Part shown: piece after piece, positions 47,060 to 57,900 of the stretch
Layout: every line of letters begins with the position of its first letter
Position numbering within the stretch: the first letter of the stretch is position 1
From: Amycolatopsis solani
GTDB taxonomy: Bacteria > Actinomycetota > Actinomycetes > Mycobacteriales > Pseudonocardiaceae
Reading direction: 5' to 3'
NCBI RefSeq assembly: GCF_033441515.1
Contig: NZ_JAWQJT010000001.1
Span: 4,030,001 to 4,094,000 of the forward strand
Length of the DNA: 64,000 bases
The notes under the pieces: generated by a model
What the model was told of the DNA's origin: nothing
What the model saw: only the letters and a program-made list of their open reading frames with translations
Database searches by the model: none
Program-made: the position numbers and the translations under genes

Positions 47060-48169
47060 ATGGGGAAGATCGGTGTCTGGCTGATCGGTGCCCGGGGATC
47101 GGTGGCCACGACGGCCGTCGCCGGGGCCGCCGCCATGCGCGCGGGACTGGCCGCGCGCACGGGCTGCGTGACCGAGCTGCCGGACTTCGCCGGGGCTGAG
47201 CTGCCCGGCCTGGGTGAGCTGGTCTTCGGGGGCCACGACGTCGTCGACACGCCGCTGGTCAAGCGGGCCGAGCACCTGGCCGCGGCGGGCGTCCTGCCCT
47301 CGGCGCTGCCCGGCGCGGTGACCGCCGAACTGGAGGCGGCCGAAGCCCGGCTGCGCCCGGCGCCGTCCGGCGGCGGACGCGCGGCGGCCGACCGGATCGT
47401 CGCGGACCTGACCGAGTTCCGGGAGGGTCTGGACCACGTCGTCGTGGTGAACGTCTCCTCCACCGAGCCGCCGTGCGAGCCGCACCCGGCGCACGCGTCC
47501 CTGGCCGCGTTGGAAGACGCGCTGGACACGCTGCCGCCGAGCGCGCTGTACGCCTACGCCGCTTTCCGCGCCGGCTGTGGCTTTGTCGACTTCACCCCGT
47601 CCACCGGGGCGCGCCTGCCCGCGCTGGACGAGCTGGCCCACGCCACGGGACAGCCGTACGCCGGGCGTGACGGCAAAACCGGCGAGACGCTGCTGCGGTC
47701 GGTGCTGGCGCCGATGTTCGCCCAGCGCGCGCTCAACGTCCTGTCCTGGTCCGGCACGAACCTGCTCGGCGGCGGTGACGGCGCCACGCTCGCCGACCCC
47801 GGCGCGGCGGCGAGCAAGAACGCGTCCAAGCAGCAGGTCCTTTCGCAGAACCTCGGGCGTGAGGTCGACGGCGAGGTGCACATCGACTACGTCCCGGCCC
47901 TCGGCGACTGGAAGACCGCCTGGGACCACGTGCTGTTCGAGGGGTTCCTCGGCGCGCGCATGACGCTGCAGCTCACCTGGCAGGGCTGCGACTCGGCGCT
48001 CGCCGCGCCGCTGGTGCTCGACCTCGCCCGGCTGACCGGCAAGGCGTGCCGCGACGGCGTGGCCGGCCCGGTCGCCGAGTTCGGGTTCTTCTTCAAGGAT
48101 CCCGCCGGCGAGGGACCGCACGACCTGGCGTCGCAGTACGCGGCCCTGCGTGAGTGGGCGCACCGGTGA
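47060..48169 (+). CDS. Inositol-3-phosphate synthase-like NAD-dependent sugar-phosphate cyclase
   Basis: 369 aa, ATG with GGAGGAA upstream. It opens with the NAD motif G-A-R-G-S-V-A-T-T and keeps the family's S-G-T-N-L-L-G-G-G-D-G followed by an S-K-N-A-S-K-Q-Q segment near the active site. The length fits short prokaryotic myo-inositol-1-phosphate synthases, though the sequence is far from the mycothiol-pathway enzyme. The known reaction is cyclisation of glucose-6-phosphate to a cyclitol phosphate. It is the first gene of the operon and overlaps the prenyltransferase gene by four bases. Canonical ebo clusters have at this point EboD, a dehydroquinate-synthase-type cyclase; both are NAD-using sugar-phosphate cyclases, so a functional replacement is plausible. 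Confidence 0.88.
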   Translation: MGKIGVWLIGARGSVATTAVAGAAAMRAGLAARTGCVTELPDFAGAELPGLGELVFGGHDVVDTPLVKRAEHLAAAGVLPSALPGAVTAELEAAEARLRPAPSGGGRAAADRIVADLTEFREGLDHVVVVNVSSTEPPCEPHPAHASLAALEDALDTLPPSALYAYAAFRAGCGFVDFTPSTGARLPALDELAHATGQPYAGRDGKTGETLLRSVLAPMFAQRALNVLSWSGTNLLGGGDGATLADPGAAASKNASKQQVLSQNLGREVDGEVHIDYVPALGDWKTAWDHVLFEGFLGARMTLQLTWQGCDSALAAPLVLDLARLTGKACRDGVAGPVAEFGFFFKDPAGEGPHDLASQYAALREWAHR

Positions 48170-48993
48170 AGGCGTTCGCCGAACTCGTCCGCGCGCCCGC
48201 CGCGCTCACCGTGCCCGGGGACGCCGTCGCCGGGGCCGCCGCGGCCGGCTGGCCCTTCGGCCGCCGCACCCTGGCGCTGACCGGCGCGTCCGTCTGCATC
48301 TACTGGGCGGGCATGGCCCTCAACGACTACGCCGACCGCCACCTGGACGCGATGGAACGGCCCGAGCGGCCGATCCCGTCGGGCCGGATCAAGCCGGGCA
48401 CCGCGCTCGGCGTCGCCACCGGGCTGACCGCGGGCGGGCTGGGCATCGCGGCCGCCGCGGGCGGGAGGCGGGCGCTGCGCGTCGCGCTGCCGCTGGCCGC
48501 GACCGTGTGGGCGTACGACTTCGTGCTCAAGGAGACCGCGTTCGGCCCGGCCGCGATGGCCGCCGCCCGCACCCTCGACGTCCTGCTCGGGGCGGGCGGG
48601 GCCAAGCCGGCGCTGCCGGCGGCGCTGACCGTCGGGGCGCACACCTACGCCGTGACCACGCTGTCCCGGTCGGAGGTGCACGGCGCGAAACCCGCGCTGC
48701 CCGCGGCCACCCTGGCCGCGACCGCCGGGGTCGGCGTCGCCGCCGGGCGCGTCGGGCCGCTGGCCTCGGCGCTGCTCGGGACGTACGCGCTGACCACCGG
48801 GCGGGCGCAGTACGACGCCGTCCGCGACCCGGCCGCGCCCAAGATCCGCCGGGCGGTCGGGGCCGGGATCCACGGCATGATCCCGTTGCAGGCCGGGCTG
48901 ATCGCGCGGACCGGGGCGTGGCGCTCGGCGCTGGCCGTCGCCGCCGCGTTCCCGATCGCGCGGGCGCTGAGCCGGAAGGTGTCGCCGACATGA
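48166..48993 (+). CDS. eboC: UbiA-superfamily prenyltransferase, EboC/SCO3242-like
   Basis: 275 aa from a GTG overlapping the previous stop (GTGA). Membrane protein with about seven to eight hydrophobic helices. The first Asp-rich motif is present as N-D-Y-A-D-R-H-L-D (NDxxDxxxD), the diphosphate/Mg site of the UbiA family. The second is reduced to Y-D-A-V-R-D. It should transfer an isoprenoid chain onto an acceptor in the membrane; in context the acceptor is likely the cyclitol made by the preceding enzyme. The symbol follows the ebo cluster role and carries that uncertainty. Confidence 0.85.
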   Translation: MKAFAELVRAPAALTVPGDAVAGAAAAGWPFGRRTLALTGASVCIYWAGMALNDYADRHLDAMERPERPIPSGRIKPGTALGVATGLTAGGLGIAAAAGGRRALRVALPLAATVWAYDFVLKETAFGPAAMAAARTLDVLLGAGGAKPALPAALTVGAHTYAVTTLSRSEVHGAKPALPAATLAATAGVGVAAGRVGPLASALLGTYALTTGRAQYDAVRDPAAPKIRRAVGAGIHGMIPLQAGLIARTGAWRSALAVAAAFPIARALSRKVSPT

Positions 48994-49811
48994 GGTTCGG
49001 GTACGGCACCAACGGCTTCGCCAACCACCGCCTCGGCGACGCCCTGCGCGTCCTGTCGGACCTCGGCTACGACGGCGTCGCGCTGACGCTCGACCACCAG
49101 CACCTCGACCCGTTCGGGCCGGACCTTGCCCGGCGCGTTTCGTCGCTGGCGGCCGAGCTGGACCGGCTCGGGCTGGCCGTGGTCATCGAGACCGGCGCGC
49201 GGTTCCTGCTGGACCCGTGGCGCAAGCACTCGCCGACGTTCCTCGACCCGGACCGCGCGCGCCGCGTCGAATTCCTGACGCGGGCGGTCGAGATCGCCGC
49301 GGACCTGAACGCCGAAGCCGTGTCCTTCTGGAGCGGGAACAAACCGGCCGGGCTGTCCACTGAGGACGCCTGGGCGCACCTGGTCGACGGGTGCGCCGAC
49401 GTGCTCAAGGCGGCCGACGAGCACGACGTCAAGCTCGGCTTCGAGCCCGAGCCGGGGATGCTCGTCGAGGACCTCGACGGCTACTTCGAGCTTTCGCGCC
49501 GGCTCGGTGACCCGGAACGCTTCGGGCTGACGCTGGACGTCGGGCACTGTCGGTGCAACGAATCCGCGCCGGTGCCCGACTGCGTCCGCCGGGCGCTGCC
49601 GCGGCTGGTCAACGTGCAGATCGACGACATGCGCCGCGGCACGCACGAGCACCTGGAGTTCGGGCAGGGCGAGATCGACTTCCCGCCGGTGCTGGAAGCG
49701 CTGTCGCCCTACCCGGGGCTGGTGGCCGTCGAACTGCCGCGGGACAGCCACGCGGCCCCGCGCATCGCCCGGGAGTCGCTCGACTTCCTGCGGAAGGCGG
49801 TGGCGGCGTGA
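48990..49811 (+). CDS. Sugar phosphate isomerase/epimerase (xylose-isomerase-like TIM barrel)
   Basis: 273 aa from an ATG overlapping the prenyltransferase stop (ATGA). Metal ligands of the AP-endonuclease-2/xylose-isomerase-like barrel are visible: Glu in L-G-F-E-P-E-P, Asp and His in T-L-D-V-G-H-C, His-Glu in G-T-H-E-H-L-E, and a final Glu in V-A-V-E-L. It probably isomerises or epimerises a sugar or cyclitol intermediate. The substrate is not deducible. A second, different member closes the operon at 53713. Confidence 0.9.
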   Translation: MRFGYGTNGFANHRLGDALRVLSDLGYDGVALTLDHQHLDPFGPDLARRVSSLAAELDRLGLAVVIETGARFLLDPWRKHSPTFLDPDRARRVEFLTRAVEIAADLNAEAVSFWSGNKPAGLSTEDAWAHLVDGCADVLKAADEHDVKLGFEPEPGMLVEDLDGYFELSRRLGDPERFGLTLDVGHCRCNESAPVPDCVRRALPRLVNVQIDDMRRGTHEHLEFGQGEIDFPPVLEALSPYPGLVAVELPRDSHAAPRIARESLDFLRKAVAA

Positions 49812-50353
49812 ACGCCTGGCTGGACAAGGCTTTGACCGACGTCGCCGCCGACGCGACCGTATTGCGCACGGTGTTCCCCGGGGTCGGCCGCCGCGTCGGC
49901 CGGGGCCCGTCGGACGCCCCGGGCTGGACGGTCGACGACGTGGCCCGGGTGGAGCTGCTCAAGGCGGCGCCCGGGGCCGCGGCGGAGATGCCGGACCTCT
50001 ACCGCTACGGCGACGCCGCCGAGAAACGGGCCGTCCTGCGTGGACTGTCCGTCGTGGACACCGGGGACGCCGGGCTCGACCTGGTCGCGGACGCCCTGCG
50101 CACCAACGACACCCGGCTGGTGACCGCCGCGATGGGGGAGTACGCCGCCACGCACCTCGACGCCGCCGCGTACCGCCACGGCGTCCTCAAGTGCGTGTTC
50201 ATGGGCATTTCGCTGGCCGACGTGGCCGGGCTGGACCGCCGGACCGACGAGGAGCTGCTGCGCATGATGCGGTCGTTCGCCGCCGAGCGCACCGCCGCGG
50301 GCCGCGACGTCCCCGCCGACCTCCTCCCGCTGCTGACCGAACAGGACGCCTGA
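49808..50353 (+). CDS. eboA: EboA-domain protein
   Basis: 181 aa from a GTG overlapping the previous stop. All-helical protein with no signal or membrane segment. The conserved patch Y-R-H-G-V-L-K-C-V-F-M-G-I-S-L near residue 118 matches the motif that marks EboA, followed by a helix ending in R-M-M-R-S-F-A. EboA has no known biochemical role; in cyanobacteria the cluster is needed for moving the scytonemin monomer to the periplasm. The identification rests on this motif and on its invariable neighbours, here TatD-like, EboE and EboF genes. Confidence 0.82.
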   Translation: MNAWLDKALTDVAADATVLRTVFPGVGRRVGRGPSDAPGWTVDDVARVELLKAAPGAAAEMPDLYRYGDAAEKRAVLRGLSVVDTGDAGLDLVADALRTNDTRLVTAAMGEYAATHLDAAAYRHGVLKCVFMGISLADVAGLDRRTDEELLRMMRSFAAERTAAGRDVPADLLPLLTEQDA

Positions 50354-51204
50354 TGCGCATCTTCGACCCGCACATCCACATGAGCTCCCGGACCACCGAC
50401 GACTACGCGGCGATGCACGCCGCCGGCGTCCGGGCGCTCGTCGAGCCGGCGTTCTGGCTGGGCCAGCCCCGCACGAACGTCGGCAGCTTCACCGACTACT
50501 TCGACGCGCTCGTCGGCTGGGAGCCGTTCCGCGCGAGCCAGTACGGCATCGCGCACCACTGCACGATCGCGTTGAACCCCAAGGAGGCCAACGACCCGCG
50601 CTGCGCGCCGGTGCTCGACCTGCTGCCTCGTTACCTGGAGAAGGACGGCGTGGTCGCGGTCGGCGAGATCGGCTACGACTCGATGACCGCCGAGGAGGAC
50701 AAGGCGTTCGCGGCGCAGCTCGCGCTGGCGATCGACCACGACCTCCCGGCGATGGTGCACACCCCGCACCGCGACAAGGCCGCGGGCACCGAACGCAGCA
50801 TCGCCGTCGTCCGCGAGTCCGGGATCGCGCCCGAACGCGTGGTGCTCGACCACCTCAACGAGGTCACCGTCCGCCTGGTCAAGGAATCCGGCTCCTGGAT
50901 GGGGTTTTCGATCTACCCGGACACCAAAATGGACGAAGAGCGGATGGTCGCGATCCTTCGCGACTACGGGACCGAAAAGGTGCTCGTGAACTCCGCCGCG
51001 GACTGGGGCAAGAGCGACCCGCTCAAGACCCGCAAGACGGGCGACGCGATGCTGGCCGCCGGCTTCACCGAGGACGACGTCGACCAGGTGCTGTGGCGCA
51101 ACCCCGTCGAGTTCTACGGCCAGAGCGGCCGGCTCGAGCTGGAGAGCGCGGCGCCGGACGCCGAGTTCGCGGGCAACTCGATCCTGCGAGGGGCGCGCAA
51201 GTGA
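50353..51204 (+). CDS. eboB: TatD-family metal-dependent hydrolase, EboB-like
   Basis: 283 aa, with its ATG sharing a base with the EboA stop (TGATG). Metal ligands of the amidohydrolase barrel are in place: H-I-H near the start (F-D-P-H-I-H-M), Glu in V-G-E-I-G-Y-D, His in M-V-H-T-P-H, His in L-D-H-L-N-E, and Asp in S-A-A-D-W-G. It lacks the usual TatD W-A-x-G opening and departs from DNase-type TatD in the long 45-100 loop, as EboB does. It is cytosolic and the substrate is unknown. Confidence 0.88.
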   Translation: MRIFDPHIHMSSRTTDDYAAMHAAGVRALVEPAFWLGQPRTNVGSFTDYFDALVGWEPFRASQYGIAHHCTIALNPKEANDPRCAPVLDLLPRYLEKDGVVAVGEIGYDSMTAEEDKAFAAQLALAIDHDLPAMVHTPHRDKAAGTERSIAVVRESGIAPERVVLDHLNEVTVRLVKESGSWMGFSIYPDTKMDEERMVAILRDYGTEKVLVNSAADWGKSDPLKTRKTGDAMLAAGFTEDDVDQVLWRNPVEFYGQSGRLELESAAPDAEFAGNSILRGARK

Positions 51205-52328
51205 GGTTCCGGCACCCCGACGGCACGCTCGTCCACCTCGCCTACTGCACCAACGTGCACCAGGCCGAGGACCTCGACGGCGTGCTCACCCAGCTGGCCC
51301 GCTTCGGCGAGCCGGTCCGGGAACGCCTCGGCGTGAACCGGCTCGGGCTCGGCCTGTGGCTGGCGCGGCCGGTGGCGGCCGAACTGGTGGTGGACCCGGC
51401 GGCGGTGGCCCGGCTGCGTGGCGAACTGGCCGCGCGCGGGCTGGAGGTCGTCACCTTCAACGGGTTCCCGTACCAGGGGTTCCACGACCCGGTCGTCAAG
51501 CACAAGGTGTACCGGCCGGACTGGGCGTCGTCCGAGCGCACGCGGTACACCCTCGACCTCGCGCGGCTGCTCGCCGAGCTGCTGCCGGAGGACGCCGTGC
51601 GCGGCAGTGTCTCGACGTTGCCGCTCGGCTGGCGCACGGAATGGCGGGACGACCGCGGTCAGCTCGAGCTGCTGGCCAAGGGGCTGGCGGAGCAGGAGCG
51701 TCCGGTGCGGGTGGCGTTCGAACCCGAACCCGGGTGCGTCATCGAGACGACCGCGCAGGCCGCGGCCCTGCTGTCCGATGTGGACACGGACTGGCTCGGC
51801 GTCTGCCTCGACACCTGCCACCTCGCGGTCGGCTTCGAGGACCCGGCCGCCGCGCTCGGCCGCCTCGAAGCCGCCGGGCTGGACGTCGTCAAGCTGCAGG
51901 CGTCGGCCGCGCTGGAAGCGGCCTCGCCGAAGGATCCCGCGACCCGACGGGCGCTGGAATCCTTTGTGGAACCGCGGTTCCTGCACCAGAGCAACGAAGG
52001 CGCCCCGCCGGGCGCCGACGACCTCGACCTCGCGCTGGCGGGCGGGCTCCCGGGCGAGGCGCCGTGGCGCGTGCACTTCCACGTGCCGCTGCACGCCGAC
52101 CCGGCCCCGCCGCTGACGTCGACCCGGCCCGTGCTGGCCGCGACGCTGGCCGAGCTGTTCGGCGGTGCCGCCGCGCGCACCGACCACGTCGAGGTCGAGA
52201 CCTACACCTGGCAGGTGCTCCCGGACGCACCCGCCGACGACGCCGGGCTGGTCGCGGGCATCGCGGCCGAGCTGGACTGGACCCGGCGCTCCCTGAACGA
52301 ACTAGGCTTGGAAGAGGTTTCGGAATGA
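51201..52328 (+). CDS. eboE: EboE metabolite traffic protein (TIM-barrel isomerase-like)
   Basis: 375 aa from a GTG overlapping the EboB stop. It begins with H-L-A-Y-C-T-N-V-H, a signature of EboE. It has an isomerase-like barrel with [15 protein letters not shown] and H-F-H-V-P-L-H as probable metal-site strands. The barrel type suggests an enzyme, although the family is named for its role in metabolite traffic. It lies between EboB and EboF exactly as in described ebo clusters. Confidence 0.87.
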   Translation: MRFRHPDGTLVHLAYCTNVHQAEDLDGVLTQLARFGEPVRERLGVNRLGLGLWLARPVAAELVVDPAAVARLRGELAARGLEVVTFNGFPYQGFHDPVVKHKVYRPDWASSERTRYTLDLARLLAELLPEDAVRGSVSTLPLGWRTEWRDDRGQLELLAKGLAEQERPVRVAFEPEPGCVIETTAQAAALLSDVDTDWLGVCLDTCHLAVGFEDPAAALGRLEAAGLDVVKLQASAALEAASPKDPATRRALESFVEPRFLHQSNEGAPPGADDLDLALAGGLPGEAPWRVHFHVPLHADPAPPLTSTRPVLAATLAELFGGAAARTDHVEVETYTWQVLPDAPADDAGLVAGIAAELDWTRRSLNELGLEEVSE

Positions 52329-53692
52329 GTCTGCTGGTCCTCGACGTCGTGGGGCTGACGCCGCGGCTGCTCCCGCACATGCCCAACCTGCGCAAGATGG
52401 CCGAGCCCGGCTTCACCGCGCAGCTGGACACCGTCTTCCCGGCGGTGACGTGTTCGGTGCAGTCGACGTTCCTCACCGGCCTGCAGCCGGCCGAACACGG
52501 GATCGTCGGCAACGGCTGGTACTTCCGCGACCTCGGCGAGATCTTCCTCTGGCGCCAGCACAACAAGCTCGTCCAGGGCGACAAGTTCTGGGACGCGGCC
52601 CGCCGCGCGCAGGCCGGGCACCGCGTCGCCAACGTGTGCTGGTGGTACGCGATGGGCATGGACGTCGACCTGACGGTCACGCCGAGGCCGATCTACCACG
52701 CCGACGGCAAGAAGTCCCCGGACGCCTACACCTACCCGCCGCAGCTGCACGACCGCCTGGTCGGGGCGCTCGGCGAGTTCCCGCTGTTCACCTACTGGGG
52801 CCCGACGGCCGCGCTCACGTCGTCGAAGTGGATCATCGCCGCCGCCCAGAAGATCATGGCGGAGGACAAGCCGGACACCACGCTCGTCTACCTCCCGCAC
52901 CTGGACTACGACCTGCAGCGGTTCGGCCCGGACGCGCCGCAGGCCGCGGCGGCCGCGCGCGAGATCGACACCGCGCTGAAGCCGCTGCTGGACCAGGCGG
53001 CCGCGGGCGGGCACACGGTCGTCGCGCTCTCGGAGTACGGGATCACCAACGCGAGCCGCCCGGTCGACATCAACCGCGCGCTGCGCCGCGAGGGCCTGCT
53101 CAACGTGTACGTCCAGGCCGGCATGGAGTACCTCGACCCGTGGACGTCGCGGGCGTTCGCGGTGGCCGACCACCAGGTCGCGCACGTCTACGTCGCCGAC
53201 CCCGCCGACATCCCGCGCGTGCGGGACATCGTGGCCGGACTGTCCGGAGTGGACGTCGTGCTGGACCGCGAAGGCCAGGCGGGCCTCGGGATCAACCACG
53301 AGCGCGCCGGGGAACTGGTTGCGATCGCCGAGCCGGACGCCTGGTTCACGTACTACTACTGGCTGAGCGACGACCGCGCGCCGGACTTCGCGAAGACCGT
53401 CGAGATCCACCGCAAGCCCGGGTACGACCCGGCCGAGCTGTTCTTCGACCCGAACGACCCGGCGGTCAAGCTGAAGGCGGCGTCCGCGCTGGCCCGCAAG
53501 AAGCTCGGCCTGCGGTACTCGATGCAGGTCGTCCCGCTCGACCCGGCGCCGGTGCGCGGCAGTCACGGGCGGCTGCCCGACGCTCCCGAGGACGGACCCG
53601 TGCTGCTGTGCTCGGATCCTTCGCTCGCGCGCGAAAAGATCCACGCCACCGAAGTCAAGGACTTGTTGCTGACGGCCATCCGAACCGAGTAG
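52325..53692 (+). CDS. eboF: EboF-like nucleotide pyrophosphatase/alkaline phosphatase superfamily protein
   Basis: 455 aa, ATG overlapping the EboE stop (ATGA). Alkaline-phosphatase-superfamily features: an N-terminal L-V-L-D-V-V-G with the first metal Asp, the nucleophile Thr in [21 protein letters not shown] for the second site and a later S-E-Y-G and A-D-H-Q. There is no signal peptide, unlike many nucleotide pyrophosphatases, so it acts in the cytosol. It should cleave a phosphodiester or phosphate ester, perhaps from the cyclitol product. Followed after 20 bp by the last operon gene. Confidence 0.88.
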   Translation: MSLLVLDVVGLTPRLLPHMPNLRKMAEPGFTAQLDTVFPAVTCSVQSTFLTGLQPAEHGIVGNGWYFRDLGEIFLWRQHNKLVQGDKFWDAARRAQAGHRVANVCWWYAMGMDVDLTVTPRPIYHADGKKSPDAYTYPPQLHDRLVGALGEFPLFTYWGPTAALTSSKWIIAAAQKIMAEDKPDTTLVYLPHLDYDLQRFGPDAPQAAAAAREIDTALKPLLDQAAAGGHTVVALSEYGITNASRPVDINRALRREGLLNVYVQAGMEYLDPWTSRAFAVADHQVAHVYVADPADIPRVRDIVAGLSGVDVVLDREGQAGLGINHERAGELVAIAEPDAWFTYYYWLSDDRAPDFAKTVEIHRKPGYDPAELFFDPNDPAVKLKAASALARKKLGLRYSMQVVPLDPAPVRGSHGRLPDAPEDGPVLLCSDPSLAREKIHATEVKDLLLTAIRTE

Positions 53693-53712
53693 GACCCACC
53701 AGGAGGTCAGAC

Positions 53713-54717
53713 ATGGCACGACCGTTGACGTTGTTCACCGGGCAGTGGGCCGATCTGCCGTTCGAGCAGGTGTGCGAGCTGGCGAGCGGCTGGGGCTACG
53801 AAGGCCTCGAGATCGCCTGCTGGGGCGACCACTTCGAAGTGGACAAGGCCCTCGCCGACGACGCCTACGTCCCGGCGAAGCTCGAAACACTGGCCAAGTA
53901 CGACCTCAAGGTGTGGGCCGTCTCGAACCACCTGGTGGGCCAGGCCGTCTGCGACCACCCGATCGACGAGCGGCACGAAGCCATCCTGCCCGCCCGGATC
54001 TGGGGCGACGGCGAACCCGAAGGCGTCCGGCAGCGGGCGGCGGCCGAAATGCAGGCCACCGCCCGTGCCGCGGCGAAGCTCGGGGTGTCCACAGTGGTCG
54101 GGTTCACCGGTTCGTCGATCTGGCACACGGTGGCGATGTTCCCGCCCGTGCCGCCCTCGATGATCGAACGCGGGTACGCCGACTTCGCCACGCGCTGGAA
54201 CCCGATCCTGGACGTCTTCGACGAGGTCGGCGTCCGCTTCGCGCACGAGGTGCACCCGAGCGAGATCGCCTACGACTACTGGAGCACCGTCCGGACCCTC
54301 GAGGCCATCGGGCACCGCCCGGCGTTCGGGCTCAACTTCGACCCGTCGCACTTCGTCTGGCAGGACCTCGATCCGGCCGGTTTCCTGTGGGACTTCAAGG
54401 ACCGCATCTACCACGTCGACTGCAAGGAGGCCCGCAAACAGCTCAACGGCCGCAACGGCAGGCTGGGTTCGCACCTGCCGTGGGCGGATCCCCGCCGCGG
54501 CTGGGACTTCGTCTCCACCGGCCACGGCGACGTCCCCTGGGAGGACGTCTTCCGGATGCTCAACGCCATCGGCTACGACGGCCCGATCTCCATCGAGTGG
54601 GAGGACGCGGGCATGGACCGGCTCATCGGCGCTCCCGAGGCGCTCGAGTTCGTCCGCAAGCTCAACTTCACCCCGCCCACCGCGGCCTTCGACGCCGCCT
54701 TCTCCTCCTCCCACTAA
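53713..54717 (+). CDS. Sugar phosphate isomerase/epimerase, second operon copy
   Basis: 334 aa, ATG with AGGAGG eight bases upstream, the only operon gene after the first with its own strong site. TIM-barrel isomerase with probable ligands in [21 protein letters not shown] and S-I-E-W-E-D. It is clearly different from the 48990 gene: longer, with an insertion carrying N-G-R-N-G-R-L-G-S. Such proteins with this pattern are often inositol-catabolism or keto-sugar epimerases. It ends the operon; a palindrome cluster follows. Confidence 0.9.
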   Translation: MARPLTLFTGQWADLPFEQVCELASGWGYEGLEIACWGDHFEVDKALADDAYVPAKLETLAKYDLKVWAVSNHLVGQAVCDHPIDERHEAILPARIWGDGEPEGVRQRAAAEMQATARAAAKLGVSTVVGFTGSSIWHTVAMFPPVPPSMIERGYADFATRWNPILDVFDEVGVRFAHEVHPSEIAYDYWSTVRTLEAIGHRPAFGLNFDPSHFVWQDLDPAGFLWDFKDRIYHVDCKEARKQLNGRNGRLGSHLPWADPRRGWDFVSTGHGDVPWEDVFRMLNAIGYDGPISIEWEDAGMDRLIGAPEALEFVRKLNFTPPTAAFDAAFSSSH

Positions 54718-54741
54718 CCCCCCACCCCCTATGGACAACCC

Positions 54742-54803
54742 GCACTTTCACGTGAAAGTGCCGCTTGTCCACAGGGGGAGGTGCCGCTTTCACGTGAAAG
54801 CGG
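54742..54803. repeat. Palindrome family B, two copies
   Basis: Perfect 20-bp palindromes at 54742-54761 and 54784-54803 with core CTTTCACGTGAAAG, each followed by TTGTCCACAGG. The first is also framed by GGACAA and TTGTCC, so its stem can be longer. They lie in the 189-bp gap after the operon and could terminate it. The same core is inside a PKS gene at 21354. Confidence 0.88.
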
Positions 54804-54906
54804 CGGTTGTCCACAGGCGGGTGGCCGCCAGCCCCGTCGGAAGGTGATCGAAACCGGCTTCGCGCCACTCCGGGGCGAAGCACGCTCAAAATCAGGAAGG
54901 ATCCAC

Positions 54907-57900
54907 ATGTCTCCGTCCCCACCGAAGTGGGCGAGGCTGTTCGGCACCGCGCTCCTCGGCGCCGGCCTCCTGCTCACCGTCGACACCCCGGCCCGCGCGG
55001 ACATCCCGCCCGCGGACTACCAGCAGGTCGCGCTCGCGACCGGCGCGGCCGAGCTGGGCGGCGAGGCGATGTCGCTCGCCGTGCTGCCCGACCGGTCGGT
55101 CGTGCACACCTCGCGCGACGGCACCGTCCGCGTCACCACCGCGGCGGGCGCGACCTCCGTCGCGGGCAAGCTGAACGTCTACACCCACGACGAGGAAGGC
55201 CTCCAGGGTGTCGCCGCCGACCCCGGGTTCGCGTCGAACCGGTTCGTCTGGCTGTACTACTCGCCGAGACTGTCCACACCGGACGGTGACGCGCCGACCG
55301 AAGGCACCGAGGCGGACTTCGCCCCGTACAAGGGCGAGCTGCACCTGTCTCGGTTCGTCCTGAAGACCGACAACACGCTCGACCTGGCCAGCGAGAAGGT
55401 CGTGCTGAAGGTCGCCAACGACCGCGGCCAGTGCTGCCACGTCGGCGGCGACATCGACTTCGACGCCGCCGGCAACCTGTACCTGACCACCGGCGACGAC
55501 ACCAACCCGTTCTCCTCCGACAGCTACTCGCCGATCGACGAACGGACCAACCGCAATCCGCAGTTCGACGCGCAGCGCTCGTCGGGCAACACGAACGACC
55601 TGCGTGGCAAGCTGCTGCGGATTCACCCCGAGGCCGACGGGACGTACACGGTGCCGTCCGGCAACCTCTTCGCGCCGGGGACCGCGAACACGCGGGCGGA
55701 GATCTACGCGATGGGCTTCCGCAACCCGTTCCGGATGAGTGTCGACAAGCCGACCGGCGTTGTCTACCTCGGCGACTACGGCCCGGACGCCGGCACGACG
55801 AATCCGGACCGCGGCCCGCAGGGCCAGGTCGAGTTCGACCGGATCACCGGACCGGGCAACTTCGGCTGGCCGTACTGCACCGGCTCGAACACGACGACCG
55901 AGACGTACAACCACTACACGTTCCCGAGTGGACCGTCCGGCGCGAAGTACGACTGCGCGGGTGGGCCGACGAACTCGTCGTTCCGCAACACCGGCCTCGC
56001 GAAGCTGCCCGTGCCGAAGCCCGCGTGGATCAAGTACGCGGGCGACGAAGGATCACCGCCGGAGTTCGGCAGCGGCTCGGAGTCGCCGATGGGCGGGCCG
56101 GTCTACCGGTACGACGCCGCTTCGACGTCCACCGTCAAGTTCCCGCAATCCTTGGACGGCAAGTACTTCGCGGGGGAGTACGGGCGCAAGTGGATCAAGG
56201 CGGTGACCGTCAACGCCGACGGCACCCGCGGCGGGATCGAGGACTTCCCGTGGACCGGCACCCAGGTGATGGACATGGCGTTCGGCCCGGACGGCGCCCT
56301 GTACGTCCTCGACTACGGCACCGGCAGCGACAACCAGGCGCTGTACCGGATCGAGTACCTCGCGGGCACGAACCGCAACCCGGTCGCGAAGGCCGCGGCC
56401 GACAAGACGTCCGGACCGAATCCGCTGACGGTCACCTTCTCCTCGGCGGGCAGCAGCGACCCCGAGGGCGGGGCGCTGACCTACCGCTGGGACTTCGGCG
56501 ACGGCGGCACGTCGACCGCGGCGAACCCCGCGCACACCTACACGACCAACGGCACGTACTCGCCGACGTTGACCGTGTCCGACCCGGAGGGGCTGACCGG
56601 CACGGCCAGTCTCGTGGTGACGGTGGGCAACACGGCGCCGTCGGTCACGCTCGGGTCCCCTGTGGACGGTCAGCTGTTCTCCTTCGGTGACACCGTGCCG
56701 TTCCAGGTGACCGGCAGCGATCCGGAGGACGGGCCGCTGGACTGCTCGAAGGTCAAGGTGACGTACCTGCTCGGGCACGACAGCCACGAGCACCAGATCA
56801 CGCAGGCGACCGGGTGCTCCGGCTCGATCGCCGTCCCGGTCGACGGTGAGCACGACGCCGCGGCGAACATCTACGGCGTCTTCGACGCGCAGTACACCGA
56901 CCAGGGCGGGCTGACCTCGCACAGCGTCCGGAAGCTGCAGCCGCGGCACCGGCAGGGCGAGCACTTCGCGGCGCAGTCCGGGATCCAGCTCGCCGATCAC
57001 GGCGCCGCGGAAGGCGGCCGGACGGTCGGGTACACCGACAACGGCGACTGGATCTCGTTCTCACCGTACGCACTGGGCAACGCCACTTCGCTCAGCGCCC
57101 GCGTGTCGTCGGGCGGCCCGGGTGGCACGCTGGAGGTCCGCGCGGGTTCGCCGACCGGGTCGCTGCTGGGGTCGGTCGCCGTGGCCAATACCGGGGACTG
57201 GGACACGTTCGCCGACGTCACGGCCCCTCTGACGAACCAGCCGCCGGGGACGACGACGCTGTACCTGGTGTTCAAGGGCGTGACCGGGCAGGGCAACCTG
57301 TTCGACCTGGACGCGTTCACGTTCACCACGTCGTCCGCGGCGATCGAGGGCGAGTCGTTCACGTCGGGTTCCGGCGTGCAGATCGCACCGCACGCCGGCG
57401 CGAGCGGCGGCAACACCCTCGGCTACATCGAAAACGGCGACTGGGCCGGGTACGCGTCGGTGAGCACCGCGGGCGCGCGGTCCTTCACCGCGCGCATTTC
57501 GTCGGCCGGCGCGGGCGGGACGATCGAGATCCGCTCCGGCTCGGCCACCGGGACGTTGCTGGGCACGGTCGCGGTTCCTTCGACCGGCGGCTGGGAGACC
57601 TTCCAGAACGTGACGACGTCGGTGTCGAGTGGTTCCGGCCCGCTGTTCCTGGTGTTCCGCGGTGGTTCCGGTTCCCTGTTCGACGTCGATTCCTTTACGC
57701 TGAGCGGTATGCCGACCCAGGTGGATCCGTCGTACGACGTGCTGGTGTTCTCCAAGACGGCGGGCTTCCGCCACGATTCGATCCCGGCGGGGATCCAGGC
57801 CATCCGTGAACTCGGCGCGGCGCAAGGCTTCGGTGTGACGGCCACCGAGGACGCGTCGGTGTTCACGGCCGCTTCGCTGGCCCGCTACCGGGCGGTCGTG

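Noticed and set aside
46930..47199. A frame starting at an ATGA overlap with the ROK stop
   Set aside because: It runs out of phase into the inositol-phosphate-synthase-like gene and has an Arg/Gly-rich shadow composition; the 47060 gene has the ribosome site and NAD motif.
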